A stretch of DNA of 64,000 nucleotides from an uncultured Butyricicoccus sp. (lineage in GTDB: Bacteria > Bacillota > Clostridia > Oscillospirales > Butyricicoccaceae). Positions 36,464 through 46,034 of this stretch are shown in pieces. Each line of letters starts with the position of its first letter. Within the stretch, counting starts at the first letter, position 1. The position numbers were made by a program, and so were the translations under genes. The notes below the pieces were generated by a model. It was not told the DNA's origin and did not search any database. It saw only the letters and a list, made by a program, of their open reading frames with translations. The stretch covers positions 1 through 64,000 of the forward strand of contig CAKTAV010000001.1 in the NCBI GenBank assembly GCA_934532985.1. Direction: 5' to 3'.

Positions 36464-37435
36464 TTATTCAACTTCCAAACCAGCGACAGCAACGATAGAC
36501 ACCTTCCGCTCCGGAAACTCCTGTTGCAGCCGCAGCAAATTGCGCCGTTTCTGCCCAATCGCGCGGGAAAGCTCCCGCTGCGGAACATACAGCGTTCCCG
36601 CCGCACTGTACGTCAGCTGTTCTCGCAGCCGACGATACCACAGCGCATTGTATGCCAGCTCGCCCATCGCCGGATGATACGCTCCCGCACACACGCTGCT
36701 GTGCAGCTCCTCCGACGGATTGAGCCCGACGCGAATCACACGGATCTTCTCCGCGGCAAATTCCTCCAGCATGTCCGCGCACCATTCCGCCGCCGTGTCC
36801 GGATCGAGCGCGGTGTAGTCGCCGCACCGCCACATGCGTTCCAGCGGCGTGTCCGGCAGCACCACCACCGGATAAATCCGCACCCCGTCCGGATGCAGCG
36901 CTGCAATGCGTCGCGCCGTCTCTCGGCTTCGGGCGCGGGTGTCGCCCGGCAGGCCGGTCATCGTCTGTAAAATCAGCCCCATGCCCGCCTGCTGTATCAG
37001 CCCCGCAGCACGCACGGTGTCCTGCGCCGTGTGTCCGCGTCCCGACAGGTAGAGCACCTCGTCGTCCATCGACTGCGCGCCCAGCTCCACTGTTGTCACG
37101 CCGTGTCGCTGTAATCGGCGCAGAATGTCTTCGGAAATCGCATCCGGCCGCGTCGAGATGCGCACACCGGACAGCCGACCCTGCGCAAGCAGCGTATCCG
37201 TCACCGCCAGCAGGTCTTCCTGCTGTTCTTCTGCAATTGCCGTAAAGCTCCCGCCGTAAAACGCCGCCTGCGGACGGCTGCCCTCTGGCAGACGGCCGAG
37301 AGCTGCTTTCAGCTCTGTCCGCGCCCGCTCCGGCGTCATCCGCTGCGTCTGTCCGGCAATCGTGTTCTGGTTACAAAATACACAGCGGCACGGACAGCCC
37401 TCATGTGGGACAAACACCGGCACAATCGACACCAT
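36464..37435 (-). CDS. Radical SAM protein, Elp3-like (no acetyltransferase domain)
   Basis: 323 residues. The radical SAM cluster motif is CPCRCVFCNQ (CxxxCxxC form, about 14-22), with GGSFTAI and the STRPDAIS strand that mark the Elp3/YhcC group. Elp3 enzymes modify tRNA wobble uridines, but this protein lacks the C-terminal GNAT domain, so the substrate is unknown. Its ATG overlaps the rnc stop by 1 nt (TGATG). This gene lies between rnc and smc in many Clostridia. Confidence 0.88.
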   Translation of the reverse strand: MVSIVPVFVPHEGCPCRCVFCNQNTIAGQTQRMTPERARTELKAALGRLPEGSRPQAAFYGGSFTAIAEEQQEDLLAVTDTLLAQGRLSGVRISTRPDAISEDILRRLQRHGVTTVELGAQSMDDEVLYLSGRGHTAQDTVRAAGLIQQAGMGLILQTMTGLPGDTRARSRETARRIAALHPDGVRIYPVVVLPDTPLERMWRCGDYTALDPDTAAEWCADMLEEFAAEKIRVIRVGLNPSEELHSSVCAGAYHPAMGELAYNALWYRRLREQLTYSAAGTLYVPQRELSRAIGQKRRNLLRLQQEFPERKVSIVAVAGLEVE

Positions 37436-38112
37436 CAGACCTGACCCATCAGCTCCAGCGCCGCACGGGCCGCCATCTGCTCGGCGTCCTTCTTGCTGCG
37501 TCCGACGCCCTCGGCAAAAATATTGCTGTTGAGCAGTACCTGCACGGTAAATCGCTTGTCATGATCCGGCCCGCTCTCATCGCTCAGACGATACGACAGC
37601 GTCTCCTGTCGGTTTTTCTGCACAATTTCCTGAAGCGCCGTCTTATAGTCGCGGAAAGCATGTCCTGTCTCCGCCAGATCGACCTTATCCGGCAGGAAGG
37701 TCATAATAAACGTGCGCGCCGCTTCCAGACCGCCGTCCAGATAAATCGCACCGATCATTGCCTCCACGGAGTCTGCCAGAATGGACGGGCGTTCCCGTCC
37801 GCCTCCCATCTCTTCTCCGTGTCCCAACAGCAAATGACGGTCCAGTCCAAGCTCCTTGGCCACTTCATACAGCGTTTTTTCGCAGACAACCGCCGCACGC
37901 ACCTTGGTCAGCTGACCCTCCGGTACATGGGGATAGCGGTGAAATACATAGTCTGCGGAAACAAGACCCAGTATGGAATCGCCAAGAAACTCCAAGCGCT
38001 CGTTGTTTTGCAGATGCAGATCGCGGTGTTCATTGGCATAGGACGAATGGGTCATTGCCGTTGTCATCAGTGAGGCATCCTGAAACTGGTAAATCAGTTC
38101 ATCTTCCTTCAT
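37435..38112 (-). CDS. rnc: Ribonuclease III
   Basis: Double-strand RNA endonuclease for rRNA and mRNA processing. 225 residues from ATG 38112; the open frame runs to 38289 but the family starts at KEDELIYQFQ. Catalytic motif NNERLEFLGDSILGLV (about 36-51) and DSVEAMIGAIYLDGG (about 111-125), then a C-terminal dsRBD (about 150-225). It follows acpP after a hairpin and overlaps the radical SAM gene by 1 nt. Confidence 0.97.
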   Translation of the reverse strand: MKEDELIYQFQDASLMTTAMTHSSYANEHRDLHLQNNERLEFLGDSILGLVSADYVFHRYPHVPEGQLTKVRAAVVCEKTLYEVAKELGLDRHLLLGHGEEMGGGRERPSILADSVEAMIGAIYLDGGLEAARTFIMTFLPDKVDLAETGHAFRDYKTALQEIVQKNRQETLSYRLSDESGPDHDKRFTVQVLLNSNIFAEGVGRSKKDAEQMAARAALELMGQV

Positions 38113-38146
38113 ACTATCTTCCTTTCTTTGATATTTTTGAAAAGTA

Positions 38147-38169
38147 AGACCCTGCACGCGGCAGGGTCT
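38147..38169 (-). terminator. Hairpin between acpP and rnc
   Basis: AGACCCTGC/GCAGGGTCT stem with a 5-nt loop and TACTTTTC after it on the minus strand; probably a partial terminator lowering rnc expression relative to acpP. Confidence 0.65.
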
Positions 38170-38197
38170 CCCATTTCCTTTGCGTTGGGGACAGCCC

Positions 38198-38428
38198 TTA
38201 GTCATCCTCACCGATGCGATGAACCAAGTCACCGACGGTCTTGATCTTCGTCGCTTCCTCTTCTCCGATTTCGCCGATGTCAAATGCATCTTCGATACTC
38301 ATCATCAGCTCTACCACATCCAGAGAATCTGCACCCAGATCCTCAATAAATGAGGTCTCCATCGTAATGGTAGATGGATCAACACCAAACTGCTCCGAGA
38401 GAATGCTGCAAATCTTCTCAAATACCAA
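38198..38428 (-). CDS. acpP: Acyl carrier protein
   Basis: 76 residues from TTG 38428 (VFEKICSIL follows). Family members start at this point and AGGGGG lies upstream, so I prefer TTG to the GTG codons at 38431 and 38437. The phosphopantetheine serine is in [12 protein letters not shown] (about residue 36). It carries acyl chains in fatty acid synthesis. Position between plsX and rnc is typical. A near-consensus promoter lies about 70-100 nt upstream, so it is probably transcribed more strongly than plsX. Confidence 0.95.
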   Translation of the reverse strand: MVFEKICSILSEQFGVDPSTITMETSFIEDLGADSLDVVELMMSIEDAFDIGEIGEEEATKIKTVGDLVHRIGEDD

Positions 38429-38496
38429 CACTCCCACCCCCTGTCTCTACTGTAAAGTCATTCCTAGTAGGCCGGTCAGAGCCAGCTCTCTATTAG

Positions 38497-38525
38497 ATAA
38501 TATGCGTCATCCGTGGTTCTGTCAA
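38497..38525 (-). promoter_or_regulatory. Sigma-A promoter of acpP
   Basis: TTGACA (38525-38520) and TATTAT (38502-38497), 17-nt spacer, in the gap between plsX and acpP. Confidence 0.8.
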
Positions 38526-38547
38526 TAGGAAACCTTCGAATTGTTCC

Positions 38548-39555
38548 TCAAAGTGTCATCCGCTCTACATTCTCCTCGATCATCTCGACCACGCCGCCGT
38601 CCACATAGCGAATCGCCTGCTGTACGGCAGAACGGATGGCTCGTGCATTCGAGCCGCCATGTGCCTTAAACACCGGCTTGCTGACGCCGAGGAACGGCGC
38701 GCCGCCAACCTCACTGCTGTCCATAACCGACATAAACGACTTGAGCGGCGAGCGGACCAGCAGATAGCCGAGCTTGGTTTTTAGGCTGGTCAGGAACACC
38801 GACTTGATGCCCGAGCCCAAAAACTTTGCCGCTCCCTCAATGGTTTTGAGCACGACATTTCCGGTAAATCCGTCCGTCACCGCGACATCACAGCCGCCGC
38901 CCATAATATCACTGCCCTCAACATTGCCGACGAAGTTGATTCGTCCCTGTTCTCCGGCCTGCTTGAGCATCGCATACGCTTCCTTGCGCAGCGGATCTCC
39001 CTTGGTGTCCTCCGTGCCGTTGTTAATCAAACCAACGCGCGGATTTTTCACACCGACCACCTGCCGCATATAAAAGCTGCCCATAAACGCAAATTGCAGC
39101 AGATATTCCGGCGTGCACTCGACATTTGCGCCCGAGTCAATCAGCAGCACCTTGCCGGTCTTGCACGGCAGCAGCGTCGGCAGCGCCGCGCGGCGGATGC
39201 CGCGAATGCGCTTGACGATCAGCGTCGCGCCGGACAGCTGTGCGCCCGTATTGCCCGCAGAAATCATCGCATCGCCTTCACCGTTTGTCAGCATCTGAAA
39301 TGCAACAGCCATGGATGAGTCCTTCTTGCGGCGCAAGACGCGCGCCGGATCGTCGTGCATATCCACTACTTCTGTCGCGTTGCGGACGGTAATCGGCAGA
39401 TTTTCCGCGTTCTCCTGCTTCAGCAGCTTGTGAATCACGTCCTCCTTGCCGACCAGCACATACTCGTGTCCAAATTCCCTGGCCGCCATCACGCAGCCGG
39501 ACACCAGCGCCTCCGGTGCATTGTCTCCGCTCATCGCATCAATAATCAGTTTCAT
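38548..39555 (-). CDS. plsX: Phosphate acyltransferase PlsX
   Basis: Converts acyl-ACP to acyl-phosphate for phospholipid synthesis. 335 residues: start KLIIDAMSGDNAPEALV, AMISAGNTGAQLSGA (about 96-110), LIDSGANVECTPEYLLQFA and VTDGFTGNVVLKTIEG. Full length. It is 18 nt downstream of trmFO; the usual fapR or rpmF upstream is absent. acpP follows. Confidence 0.97.
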   Translation of the reverse strand: MKLIIDAMSGDNAPEALVSGCVMAAREFGHEYVLVGKEDVIHKLLKQENAENLPITVRNATEVVDMHDDPARVLRRKKDSSMAVAFQMLTNGEGDAMISAGNTGAQLSGATLIVKRIRGIRRAALPTLLPCKTGKVLLIDSGANVECTPEYLLQFAFMGSFYMRQVVGVKNPRVGLINNGTEDTKGDPLRKEAYAMLKQAGEQGRINFVGNVEGSDIMGGGCDVAVTDGFTGNVVLKTIEGAAKFLGSGIKSVFLTSLKTKLGYLLVRSPLKSFMSVMDSSEVGGAPFLGVSKPVFKAHGGSNARAIRSAVQQAIRYVDGGVVEMIEENVERMTL

Positions 39556-39573
39556 GGTCTCTCTCCTGTTCTC

Positions 39574-40890
39574 TTATCGCTGAATGTCCTCCATGAGGCC
39601 GTCCAGCGTCTCCAATGCGCGCAGAGCAATCTGCGTGTTTTTCTCCCGCTTGCCCTTAATGCGGTAGCCCAGCGGGGTGATAATGCCGAAGTTGATGTTC
39701 ATCGGCTGGAATTTTTCATTTGCCTCGTTGGAAATATACAGCCCCAGTGCGCCCAGTGCGGTTTCCTGCGGAAAATCAATCGGCTGCATGCCGCGCATCT
39801 CGCGCGACAGATTCAGGGCGCATACCAAGCCGGAGGCCGCCGATTCGATATATCCCTCCACGCCAGTCATCTGTCCGGCAAAGCGGACACGCGGCTGCGT
39901 GCGCAACCGGAAATAGCGGTCAAGCAGGCGCGGCGAATCCATAAAGGTGTTGCGGTGCATGACGCCATAGCGCACAAATTCCGCGTTTTTCAGCGCCGGA
40001 ATCAGCGAAAAGACGCGCTTTTGCTCCGGAAATTTCAAATGGGTCTGGAAGCCGACGAGATTATACAGCGAGCCCGCCGCATTGTCGCGCCGCAGCTGTA
40101 CCACCGCGAACGGATCGCGTCCCGTGCGCGGGTCGCGCAGGCCGACCGGCTTGAGCGGGCCGTACAGCAGCGTGTCATGTCCGCGCCGTCCCATAACCTC
40201 CACCGGCATACAGCCCTCAAAGACCTTCTTGTCCTCAAAGCCGTGCACCGGTGCTTCTTCCGCGCTGCACAGCGCTTCCCAGAACGCCTCGTACTCCTCG
40301 CGGTTCATCGGGCAGTTGATATAATCCGCCGTTCCCTTGCCATAGCGGGAGGCAAAATACGCCGACTCCATGTCCACCGAGTCAAACGTGACAATCGGCG
40401 CGGCGGCGTCATAAAAATGCAGGTAACGGTCCTCTCCCAGCAGCCGGGCGATGTCCGCGAACAGGGCGTCCGACGTCAGCGGGCCGCTGGCAACAATGAC
40501 CTCGCCCTCGTCCGGAACGTGCGTGACCTCACCCTCATGCACGGTGATATTCGGGTGGCTGCGGATCTTTTCCGTCACCATCCGCGTGAACGCCATGCGG
40601 TCGACCGCCAGCGCGCCGCCCGCCTCCACGCGGGTGGCGTCCGCACACGCCAGAATCAGGCTACCGCACCGACGCAGCTCTTCCTTGAGCAGACCGGGGG
40701 CCGTGTGAATTTCCGCACCGCGCAGCGAATTGGAGCAGCACAGCTCCGCAAACGTGTCCTCATGGTGCGCCGGAGAGCGCTTCTGCGGCTTCATCTCATA
40801 CAAATCCACCGCAATGCCCTTTTCCGCCAGCTGCCACGCTGCCTCGCTGCCCGCCAGACCGGCGCCGATTACCTGTGCCTTATTCGCCAT
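39574..40890 (-). CDS. trmFO: Methylenetetrahydrofolate-tRNA-(uracil-5-)-methyltransferase TrmFO
   Basis: Folate- and FAD-dependent enzyme making m5U54 in tRNA. 438 residues: FAD-binding VIGAGLAGSEAAWQLAE at the N-terminus, YEMKP, the Cys pair in ELCCSNSLRG (catalytic area), and YIESAASGL near the C-terminus. Its ATG lies within the end of topA (11-nt overlap), the classical topA-trmFO order in Firmicutes. Confidence 0.96.
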   Translation of the reverse strand: MANKAQVIGAGLAGSEAAWQLAEKGIAVDLYEMKPQKRSPAHHEDTFAELCCSNSLRGAEIHTAPGLLKEELRRCGSLILACADATRVEAGGALAVDRMAFTRMVTEKIRSHPNITVHEGEVTHVPDEGEVIVASGPLTSDALFADIARLLGEDRYLHFYDAAAPIVTFDSVDMESAYFASRYGKGTADYINCPMNREEYEAFWEALCSAEEAPVHGFEDKKVFEGCMPVEVMGRRGHDTLLYGPLKPVGLRDPRTGRDPFAVVQLRRDNAAGSLYNLVGFQTHLKFPEQKRVFSLIPALKNAEFVRYGVMHRNTFMDSPRLLDRYFRLRTQPRVRFAGQMTGVEGYIESAASGLVCALNLSREMRGMQPIDFPQETALGALGLYISNEANEKFQPMNINFGIITPLGYRIKGKREKNTQIALRALETLDGLMEDIQR

Positions 40891-43285
40891 CTGCCGGTAC
40901 CTCCGTCACCGCCTGTGCGGTCTCTTCCGTCTCCGCTGCCTTCTTAGTCTTGCGCGTCGTCGTCTTTTTTGCCGTCGTTTTCTTCGTCGTGGTTTTTTTT
41001 GCGGCGGTCTTTTCCGCCGTTTTCTTGGTTGTTGTTTTCTTTGTAGTCTTTTTCGCGGTCGTCTTCTTTGCCGCAGTCTTTTTGGTCTTGGTCTCGCCTT
41101 CGGCGCTCCCCTCCGTCGTTGTCTCAGCCGCTTCTGTCTTCGGCTCCTCGGTCTTTTTCTTGCGCGGGGTGCGCTTGCTGACAAACTTGGAGTAGCCGCA
41201 GCCCTCCTTATAGCATACCAGCGTCGTCTCGCCGGTCTCACGGTCATAATGACGGAACAGCGGGCCGCCGCAGTCCGGGCAGCGCTCCTTCGTCGTCTTG
41301 TCCCACGTCATAAACGAGCAAGTCGGGTTCTTTTCACAGCCGAGATAGCCAAAGCCGCGCTTTGACTTTTTCTTGACCACGCGCGCGCCGCACAGCGGAC
41401 ACTCCACGCCGGTGTCCTCGACAATCGGCTTGGTGAACTTACACTCCGGATAGCCCGGACACGCCAAAAACTTGCCGAAACGGCCGTATTTGATAACCAT
41501 CTTGCGTCCGCAGTTCTCGCAGATCTCCTCGGTCTCCTCCGCCTTGATCTCCACGCGCTTGCCTTCCATCTCGGTCTCCGCCTTTTGCAGCGCCGCATCA
41601 AATCCGTCATAGAAGCGGTGCAGCAGCTCGACATAGCCCAGCTTGCCCTGCTCCACTTCGTCCAGCTCGGTTTCCATCATCGCCGTGAAGCGAAGATCCG
41701 TGATATCGGTAAACTTATCCACCAGCAGCTCGGTCACGCCCTCGCCCAGCGAGGTCGGCTTGAGCGCACGGCCTTCCTTTTCTACATAATCACGATCAAG
41801 AATCGTCGAAATTGTCGGCGCATAGGTAGACGGACGTCCAATACCCTTTTCCTCCATCGCCTTGATAAGCGACGCTTCGGTATACCGCGCCGGCGGCTGC
41901 GTAAAATGCTGTGCCGGTTCGAGCTTCATGCACGTCAGCGCATCGCCCGCGGCAAACGCCGGCAGCTTCTTGCCGCCCGCCTTGTTCTTTTCCTCTTCCT
42001 TTGCGTCGTCGGTGGATTCCTCATATACGGCGGTGTAGCCCGCAAATGCCACCTGATGTCCGGTCGCACGGAATACATATCCCTCAGACAAAATATCTGC
42101 GGATACCGTATCCAAAATCGCCTCTGCCATCTGGCAGGCGACAAAGCGGCTCCAGATCAGCTTATACAGCTTATACTGGTCGCTGCTCAGATACTCCTTG
42201 ATGTTGTCCGGCGTCAGCGTGACGTCGGTCGGACGAATGGCTTCGTGGGCGTCCTGCGCGCCATTCTTGGTCTTGAACACGCGGGTTTTCTGCGGGTAAT
42301 ACGCTTCTCCGTAGCGTCCGATGATGAACTCCTTTGCCGCCGCCGTCGCCTCGTCGGACAGACGCAGCGAGTCGGTACGCATGTAGGTAATCAGACCGGT
42401 CAGTCCGTTTTCTCCCAGCTCAATACCTTCATACAGCTGCTGCGCGGTGGACATTGTGCGCTTCGGCACCATGCCCAGCTTGCGCGACGCCTCCTGCTGC
42501 AAGGTAGAGGTCGTGAACGGCGGCGCCGGGGTCTTTTTCTTCTTGCCCTTCTTGACCGTGTCCACCGTAAACGGCTTTCCGGTCACCGCATCCACAATGG
42601 CCTGCGTCTGCTCCTGCGTTTTCAGCTCAACCTTCTTGACCTTTTCTTCCTTGTTTCCATAGAAGTAGGCGGTAAACGCACCGCCTTCCTTGGTCATCAG
42701 ATGGGCGTCCAGCGACCAGTACTCCTCCGGCACAAACGCGCGGATTTCCTTTTCGCGATCCACCACCATGCGCGTCGCCACCGACTGAACACGGCCGGCA
42801 GACAGGCCGCGGCGCACCTTTTTCCACAGGAACGGGGACAGTTTATAGCCGACCAAACGGTCGAGCAGACGGCGTGCCTGCTGCGCGTCCACCAGATCCT
42901 GATCGATATCGCGCGGATGCGCAATGCCGTCCTGCACCGCGTGCTTGGTGATCTCGTTAAACGTCACGCGCTTGGATCGGCTGTCACCCAGATAGAGCAA
43001 CTCCTTCAGATGCCACGAAATTGCTTCACCTTCGCGGTCCGGGTCGGTTGCGAGATATACAAAATCGCTGTCGTCCGCCGCTTCACGCAGCTCATTGATA
43101 ATCTTATCTTTTCCTTCAATCGGAATATACTCCGGGCGGAAATCGTGCTCAATATCAATTCCCATGGTCTTGCGCGGCAAATCGCGCAGATGTCCCATCG
43201 ACGCCTTGACCACATAATCCGTGCCAAGATATTTTCCGATTGTCTTTGCCTTTGCGGGAGACTCCACAATGACCAGCTTTGACAT
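40880..43285 (-). CDS. topA: DNA topoisomerase I with long Lys/Thr-rich tail
   Basis: Type IA enzyme that relaxes negative supercoils. 801 residues: TOPRIM (VESPAKAKTI; ATDPDREGEAI), catalytic tyrosine in ITYMRTDSLRL (about 300), and three or four C-terminal zinc-ribbon units (about 585-715, e.g. CENCGRKM...CPGYPEC, CPLCGARV, CPDCGGPL). The last 85 residues are a low-complexity KKTT/KTTAKK repeat resembling histone H1 tails, longer than in most homologues, which could bind DNA or polyphosphate. Confidence 0.97.
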   Translation of the reverse strand: MSKLVIVESPAKAKTIGKYLGTDYVVKASMGHLRDLPRKTMGIDIEHDFRPEYIPIEGKDKIINELREAADDSDFVYLATDPDREGEAISWHLKELLYLGDSRSKRVTFNEITKHAVQDGIAHPRDIDQDLVDAQQARRLLDRLVGYKLSPFLWKKVRRGLSAGRVQSVATRMVVDREKEIRAFVPEEYWSLDAHLMTKEGGAFTAYFYGNKEEKVKKVELKTQEQTQAIVDAVTGKPFTVDTVKKGKKKKTPAPPFTTSTLQQEASRKLGMVPKRTMSTAQQLYEGIELGENGLTGLITYMRTDSLRLSDEATAAAKEFIIGRYGEAYYPQKTRVFKTKNGAQDAHEAIRPTDVTLTPDNIKEYLSSDQYKLYKLIWSRFVACQMAEAILDTVSADILSEGYVFRATGHQVAFAGYTAVYEESTDDAKEEEKNKAGGKKLPAFAAGDALTCMKLEPAQHFTQPPARYTEASLIKAMEEKGIGRPSTYAPTISTILDRDYVEKEGRALKPTSLGEGVTELLVDKFTDITDLRFTAMMETELDEVEQGKLGYVELLHRFYDGFDAALQKAETEMEGKRVEIKAEETEEICENCGRKMVIKYGRFGKFLACPGYPECKFTKPIVEDTGVECPLCGARVVKKKSKRGFGYLGCEKNPTCSFMTWDKTTKERCPDCGGPLFRHYDRETGETTLVCYKEGCGYSKFVSKRTPRKKKTEEPKTEAAETTTEGSAEGETKTKKTAAKKTTAKKTTKKTTTKKTAEKTAAKKTTTKKTTAKKTTTRKTKKAAETEETAQAVTEVPADGE

Positions 43286-43383
43286 GAATGTCTTCCTCCT
43301 GATTGGCTCCCCGATAAAGCGGGAAGCAGAAATATAATATAGAAACGCACCAGATGCCGCTTATTTTGCACCGTGCCTTCGTA

Positions 43384-44568
43384 TTATTCGATAATTTGTA
43401 CCGTGGCGCCCATTCTTCGGATGCATCCGTTGATCTCCAGCATCGTCAGACAAGCCAGTGTCTGCGATGCCGTCAGTCCGGATGATTCAATAATCGCATC
43501 CACACAGTCTGCGCCGCTTTGAATGCTGCGCAGCACCGCTTTTTCCTCCTCTGACAGCGCAATGTCCATCTTGGGCGGTTTGGGTGGCTCTGCTGCGGAT
43601 GCTTCCTGCTTCGGCGCTTGCGTTTTCTGCGGCGTTGGCTCCGGTTTGCACTTTGTCGGACGATGCGCTTGCGGTACCGGCCTGAGCCATTTGCTCTCCT
43701 CCGGATAGTGCGACAGCACATCCGCCGCACAGGTAATCAGTTCCGCTCCGCCCTCGCGCAGCAGCTGATTGACGCCCGCACTCTGCGGGGAATTGATGTT
43801 GCCGGGCACGCCAAAGACATCACGTCCCTGATCCAGCGCCCGATCCGCCGTAATCAATGCACCGGATTTCTTTGGCGCTTCAATGACGATGACACCGCGG
43901 CACAAGCCGCTCATAATGCGGTTTCTCTGCGGAAAGTGCAGTCCGCGCGGCTCCGTTCCCGGCGGGTACTCCGAAATGACTGCACCGCCCGCAATAATAT
44001 CCTCCATCAGCTTCTGATGCGCCGGAGGATAACAGATATCCAGACCGCAGCCGAGCACGGCAATCGTCATACCGCCCGCGTCCAGTGCGCCGCGGTTGGC
44101 CTCGCCGTCGATACCCAGCGCCATGCCGGACACAACGACGCATCCCGCCATCGCGAGCTGTCCGGCAATCCAGCGGGCCGCTCCGCGTCCATATGATGTC
44201 GCCCGCCGTGTGCCGACCATACCGATCGCCACGGTGCGCTCCCAGTTAGGCAGCGTGCCGCGCACATACAGCACCAGCGGCGCGTCGCTCAAGTCGCGCA
44301 GCGGCTGCGGATACGCTTCGTCCTCAATCGTCACCACGCGAATGTGATATTTTGCGCAGTCACGCAGGATGATGTCCGCATGTTCCGTTCCCTTTTGGCT
44401 CAGCGCTTCCAGCTGCCGTTTGCCGACGCCGTGCACGTCGCGGTACTCCTGCTCCCCAGCGCGGTAGACCGCTTCCGCCGAACCCAATCGATCCATCAGC
44501 CGCAGCCGAAGCTCCGGTGAAAGTCCCGGACGCTCCGCCAGCCAGATGGCGTATTTCTCCCTCGTCAT
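43384..44568 (-). CDS. dprA: DNA-processing protein DprA
   Basis: Loads RecA on incoming single-stranded DNA in natural transformation; present in most bacteria. 394 residues: a short SAM-like N-terminus (about 1-75), the Rossmann core with GMVGTRRATSYG, VVSGMALGIDGEAN, AVLGCGLDICYPPAH and FPQRNRIMSG, then a linker rich in Pro/Lys/Gln (about 300-335) and a winged-helix C-terminus (about 340-394). It precedes topA, a conserved order. Confidence 0.96.
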   Translation of the reverse strand: MTREKYAIWLAERPGLSPELRLRLMDRLGSAEAVYRAGEQEYRDVHGVGKRQLEALSQKGTEHADIILRDCAKYHIRVVTIEDEAYPQPLRDLSDAPLVLYVRGTLPNWERTVAIGMVGTRRATSYGRGAARWIAGQLAMAGCVVVSGMALGIDGEANRGALDAGGMTIAVLGCGLDICYPPAHQKLMEDIIAGGAVISEYPPGTEPRGLHFPQRNRIMSGLCRGVIVIEAPKKSGALITADRALDQGRDVFGVPGNINSPQSAGVNQLLREGGAELITCAADVLSHYPEESKWLRPVPQAHRPTKCKPEPTPQKTQAPKQEASAAEPPKPPKMDIALSEEEKAVLRSIQSGADCVDAIIESSGLTASQTLACLTMLEINGCIRRMGATVQIIE

Positions 44569-44582
44569 ACCCCTCTCCCCTT

Positions 44583-45365
44583 TTAGAAATCTGTACGACT
44601 CATCTCATACATTACGATGGATGCTGCGATGGAGGCGTTCAGTGATTCTGCGCGCCCCATCATCGGGATAATAATCTGTTTTTCACTCAATGTCAATCCC
44701 TGTTCGGAAACTCCGCGCCCTTCATTGCCGATAATCACCGCCGCGCGGCGCAGATTTACGCTCGTCAGCGGGACGCTCGTGGTGTGCAGCGCAGTGGCAT
44801 ACAGCGGCACATTTCGTTCCTTCAGCCACGCCGCCGCATCCGTCAATGACGCCGCCGCAACCGGAATGCGGAACACCGCCCCCATTGTCGCGCGCACCAC
44901 CTTGGGCGACGCCGGATCGACACAGCCCTCACCCAAAATAATGCCGTCCAGCGCGAACGCATCCGCCGTGCGCAGGATCGTGCCCAGATTTCCCGGGTCC
45001 TGCAAGCCGTCCAGCACGAGCAGCCGCTGTGCGCCATCCAGATGATCCAGTCCGAACACCGGCTGAGCGCATACAAACGCCAAGCCCTGCGGCGTCTCCA
45101 CGTTGGACAGGCTCTTGAGCAGCCGCTCCGGCACCTGTGTCAGCCGCGCGCCTGCGTTCTCCGCCTGCTCCAACAGCGCGTCATCCCACTCGCGGTTTTC
45201 CGACAGCAGGACGTCCGACACCCGAATGCCGCTTTGCAACGCCTCGCGCAGCATCTTTTCGCCCTCACACACCATCTCTCCCTGTGCCCTCCGGAACTTT
45301 CGCTCCGAAGCCAATCGGCTCATACGGCGAACCAGCGGGTTATCTTTGCTTTCAATTCGTCTCAT
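44583..45365 (-). CDS. TrmH/SPOUT-family rRNA methyltransferase (RlmB/TsnR-like)
   Basis: 260 residues with an N-terminal substrate-binding domain (about 1-90) and a SPOUT domain with the three family motifs: LDGLQDPGNLGTILRTADAF (about 118-137), IIGNEGRGVS (about 211-220) and IPMMGRAESLNASIA (about 230-244). It 2'-O-methylates a ribose in 23S rRNA or tRNA; the exact target cannot be read from sequence. Its ATG overlaps the ktrA stop (ATGA), so these two are coupled. Confidence 0.9.
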   Translation of the reverse strand: MRRIESKDNPLVRRMSRLASERKFRRAQGEMVCEGEKMLREALQSGIRVSDVLLSENREWDDALLEQAENAGARLTQVPERLLKSLSNVETPQGLAFVCAQPVFGLDHLDGAQRLLVLDGLQDPGNLGTILRTADAFALDGIILGEGCVDPASPKVVRATMGAVFRIPVAAASLTDAAAWLKERNVPLYATALHTTSVPLTSVNLRRAAVIIGNEGRGVSEQGLTLSEKQIIIPMMGRAESLNASIAASIVMYEMSRTDF

Positions 45366-46015
45366 ATTCTACTCAGCCTCTGTGTATTCCACTGCTTTCC
45401 GATGACATAAATAATATCCTGCTTATCGAATTTCCGTCCCGGCTCCGGTTCGATGAGCAGCGGCGTATCATCGCCTGCCGAGCGCACCGCGAGGACATTG
45501 ACGTGGTACTTATTTCGAATGTCCAGCTCATTCAGGCTATGGCCAATCCACTTGCGCGGCACTGCCATCTCGACAATCGTATCCTCCGGCGACAGCTCGA
45601 TGCAGTCAATCATGCCCTTGCTGGACACCGACTGTGCCAAACGGATGCCCATATCGCGCTCTGGGAATACAACACGGTCTGCGCCGACGCGTTCCAACGC
45701 CGTGCGATGTTGGCGGGAGCCTGCCTTCGCCACAACATATTTTGCGCCCAGCTCCTTGAGCGCCAGCGTAATCATAATACTATCCTCCACCCGCGTCATG
45801 CCGAGCACCACACAGTCAAAGTTGCGCACACCGACCGCACGCAGTACGGCTTCTTCCTTTGCATCGCCAATCACCACATGCGTCACTCGGTCTGCCAGCT
45901 GTTGTCCGACGGTTTCCTTCTGCTCAATCGCCACAACGTCATGCCCCAGCGCAATCAATTCCTCCGCCACAGCCTGTCCAAACCGTCCCATACCGATAAT
46001 CAAAAACGATTCCAT
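45362..46015 (-). CDS. ktrA: Potassium uptake regulatory subunit KtrA/TrkA
   Basis: Cytoplasmic ring-forming regulator of the potassium channel subunit. 217 residues: RCK_N Rossmann domain (FLIIGMGRFGQAVAEEL, about 4-20; VVIGDAKEE) and RCK_C domain (about 140-210). Binds ATP/ADP and often c-di-AMP. It follows ktrB by 20 nt and overlaps the methyltransferase gene. Confidence 0.95.
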   Translation of the reverse strand: MESFLIIGMGRFGQAVAEELIALGHDVVAIEQKETVGQQLADRVTHVVIGDAKEEAVLRAVGVRNFDCVVLGMTRVEDSIMITLALKELGAKYVVAKAGSRQHRTALERVGADRVVFPERDMGIRLAQSVSSKGMIDCIELSPEDTIVEMAVPRKWIGHSLNELDIRNKYHVNVLAVRSAGDDTPLLIEPEPGRKFDKQDIIYVIGKQWNTQRLSRI

Positions 46016-46034
46016 TCTGCTTCCTCCCTCGGCG

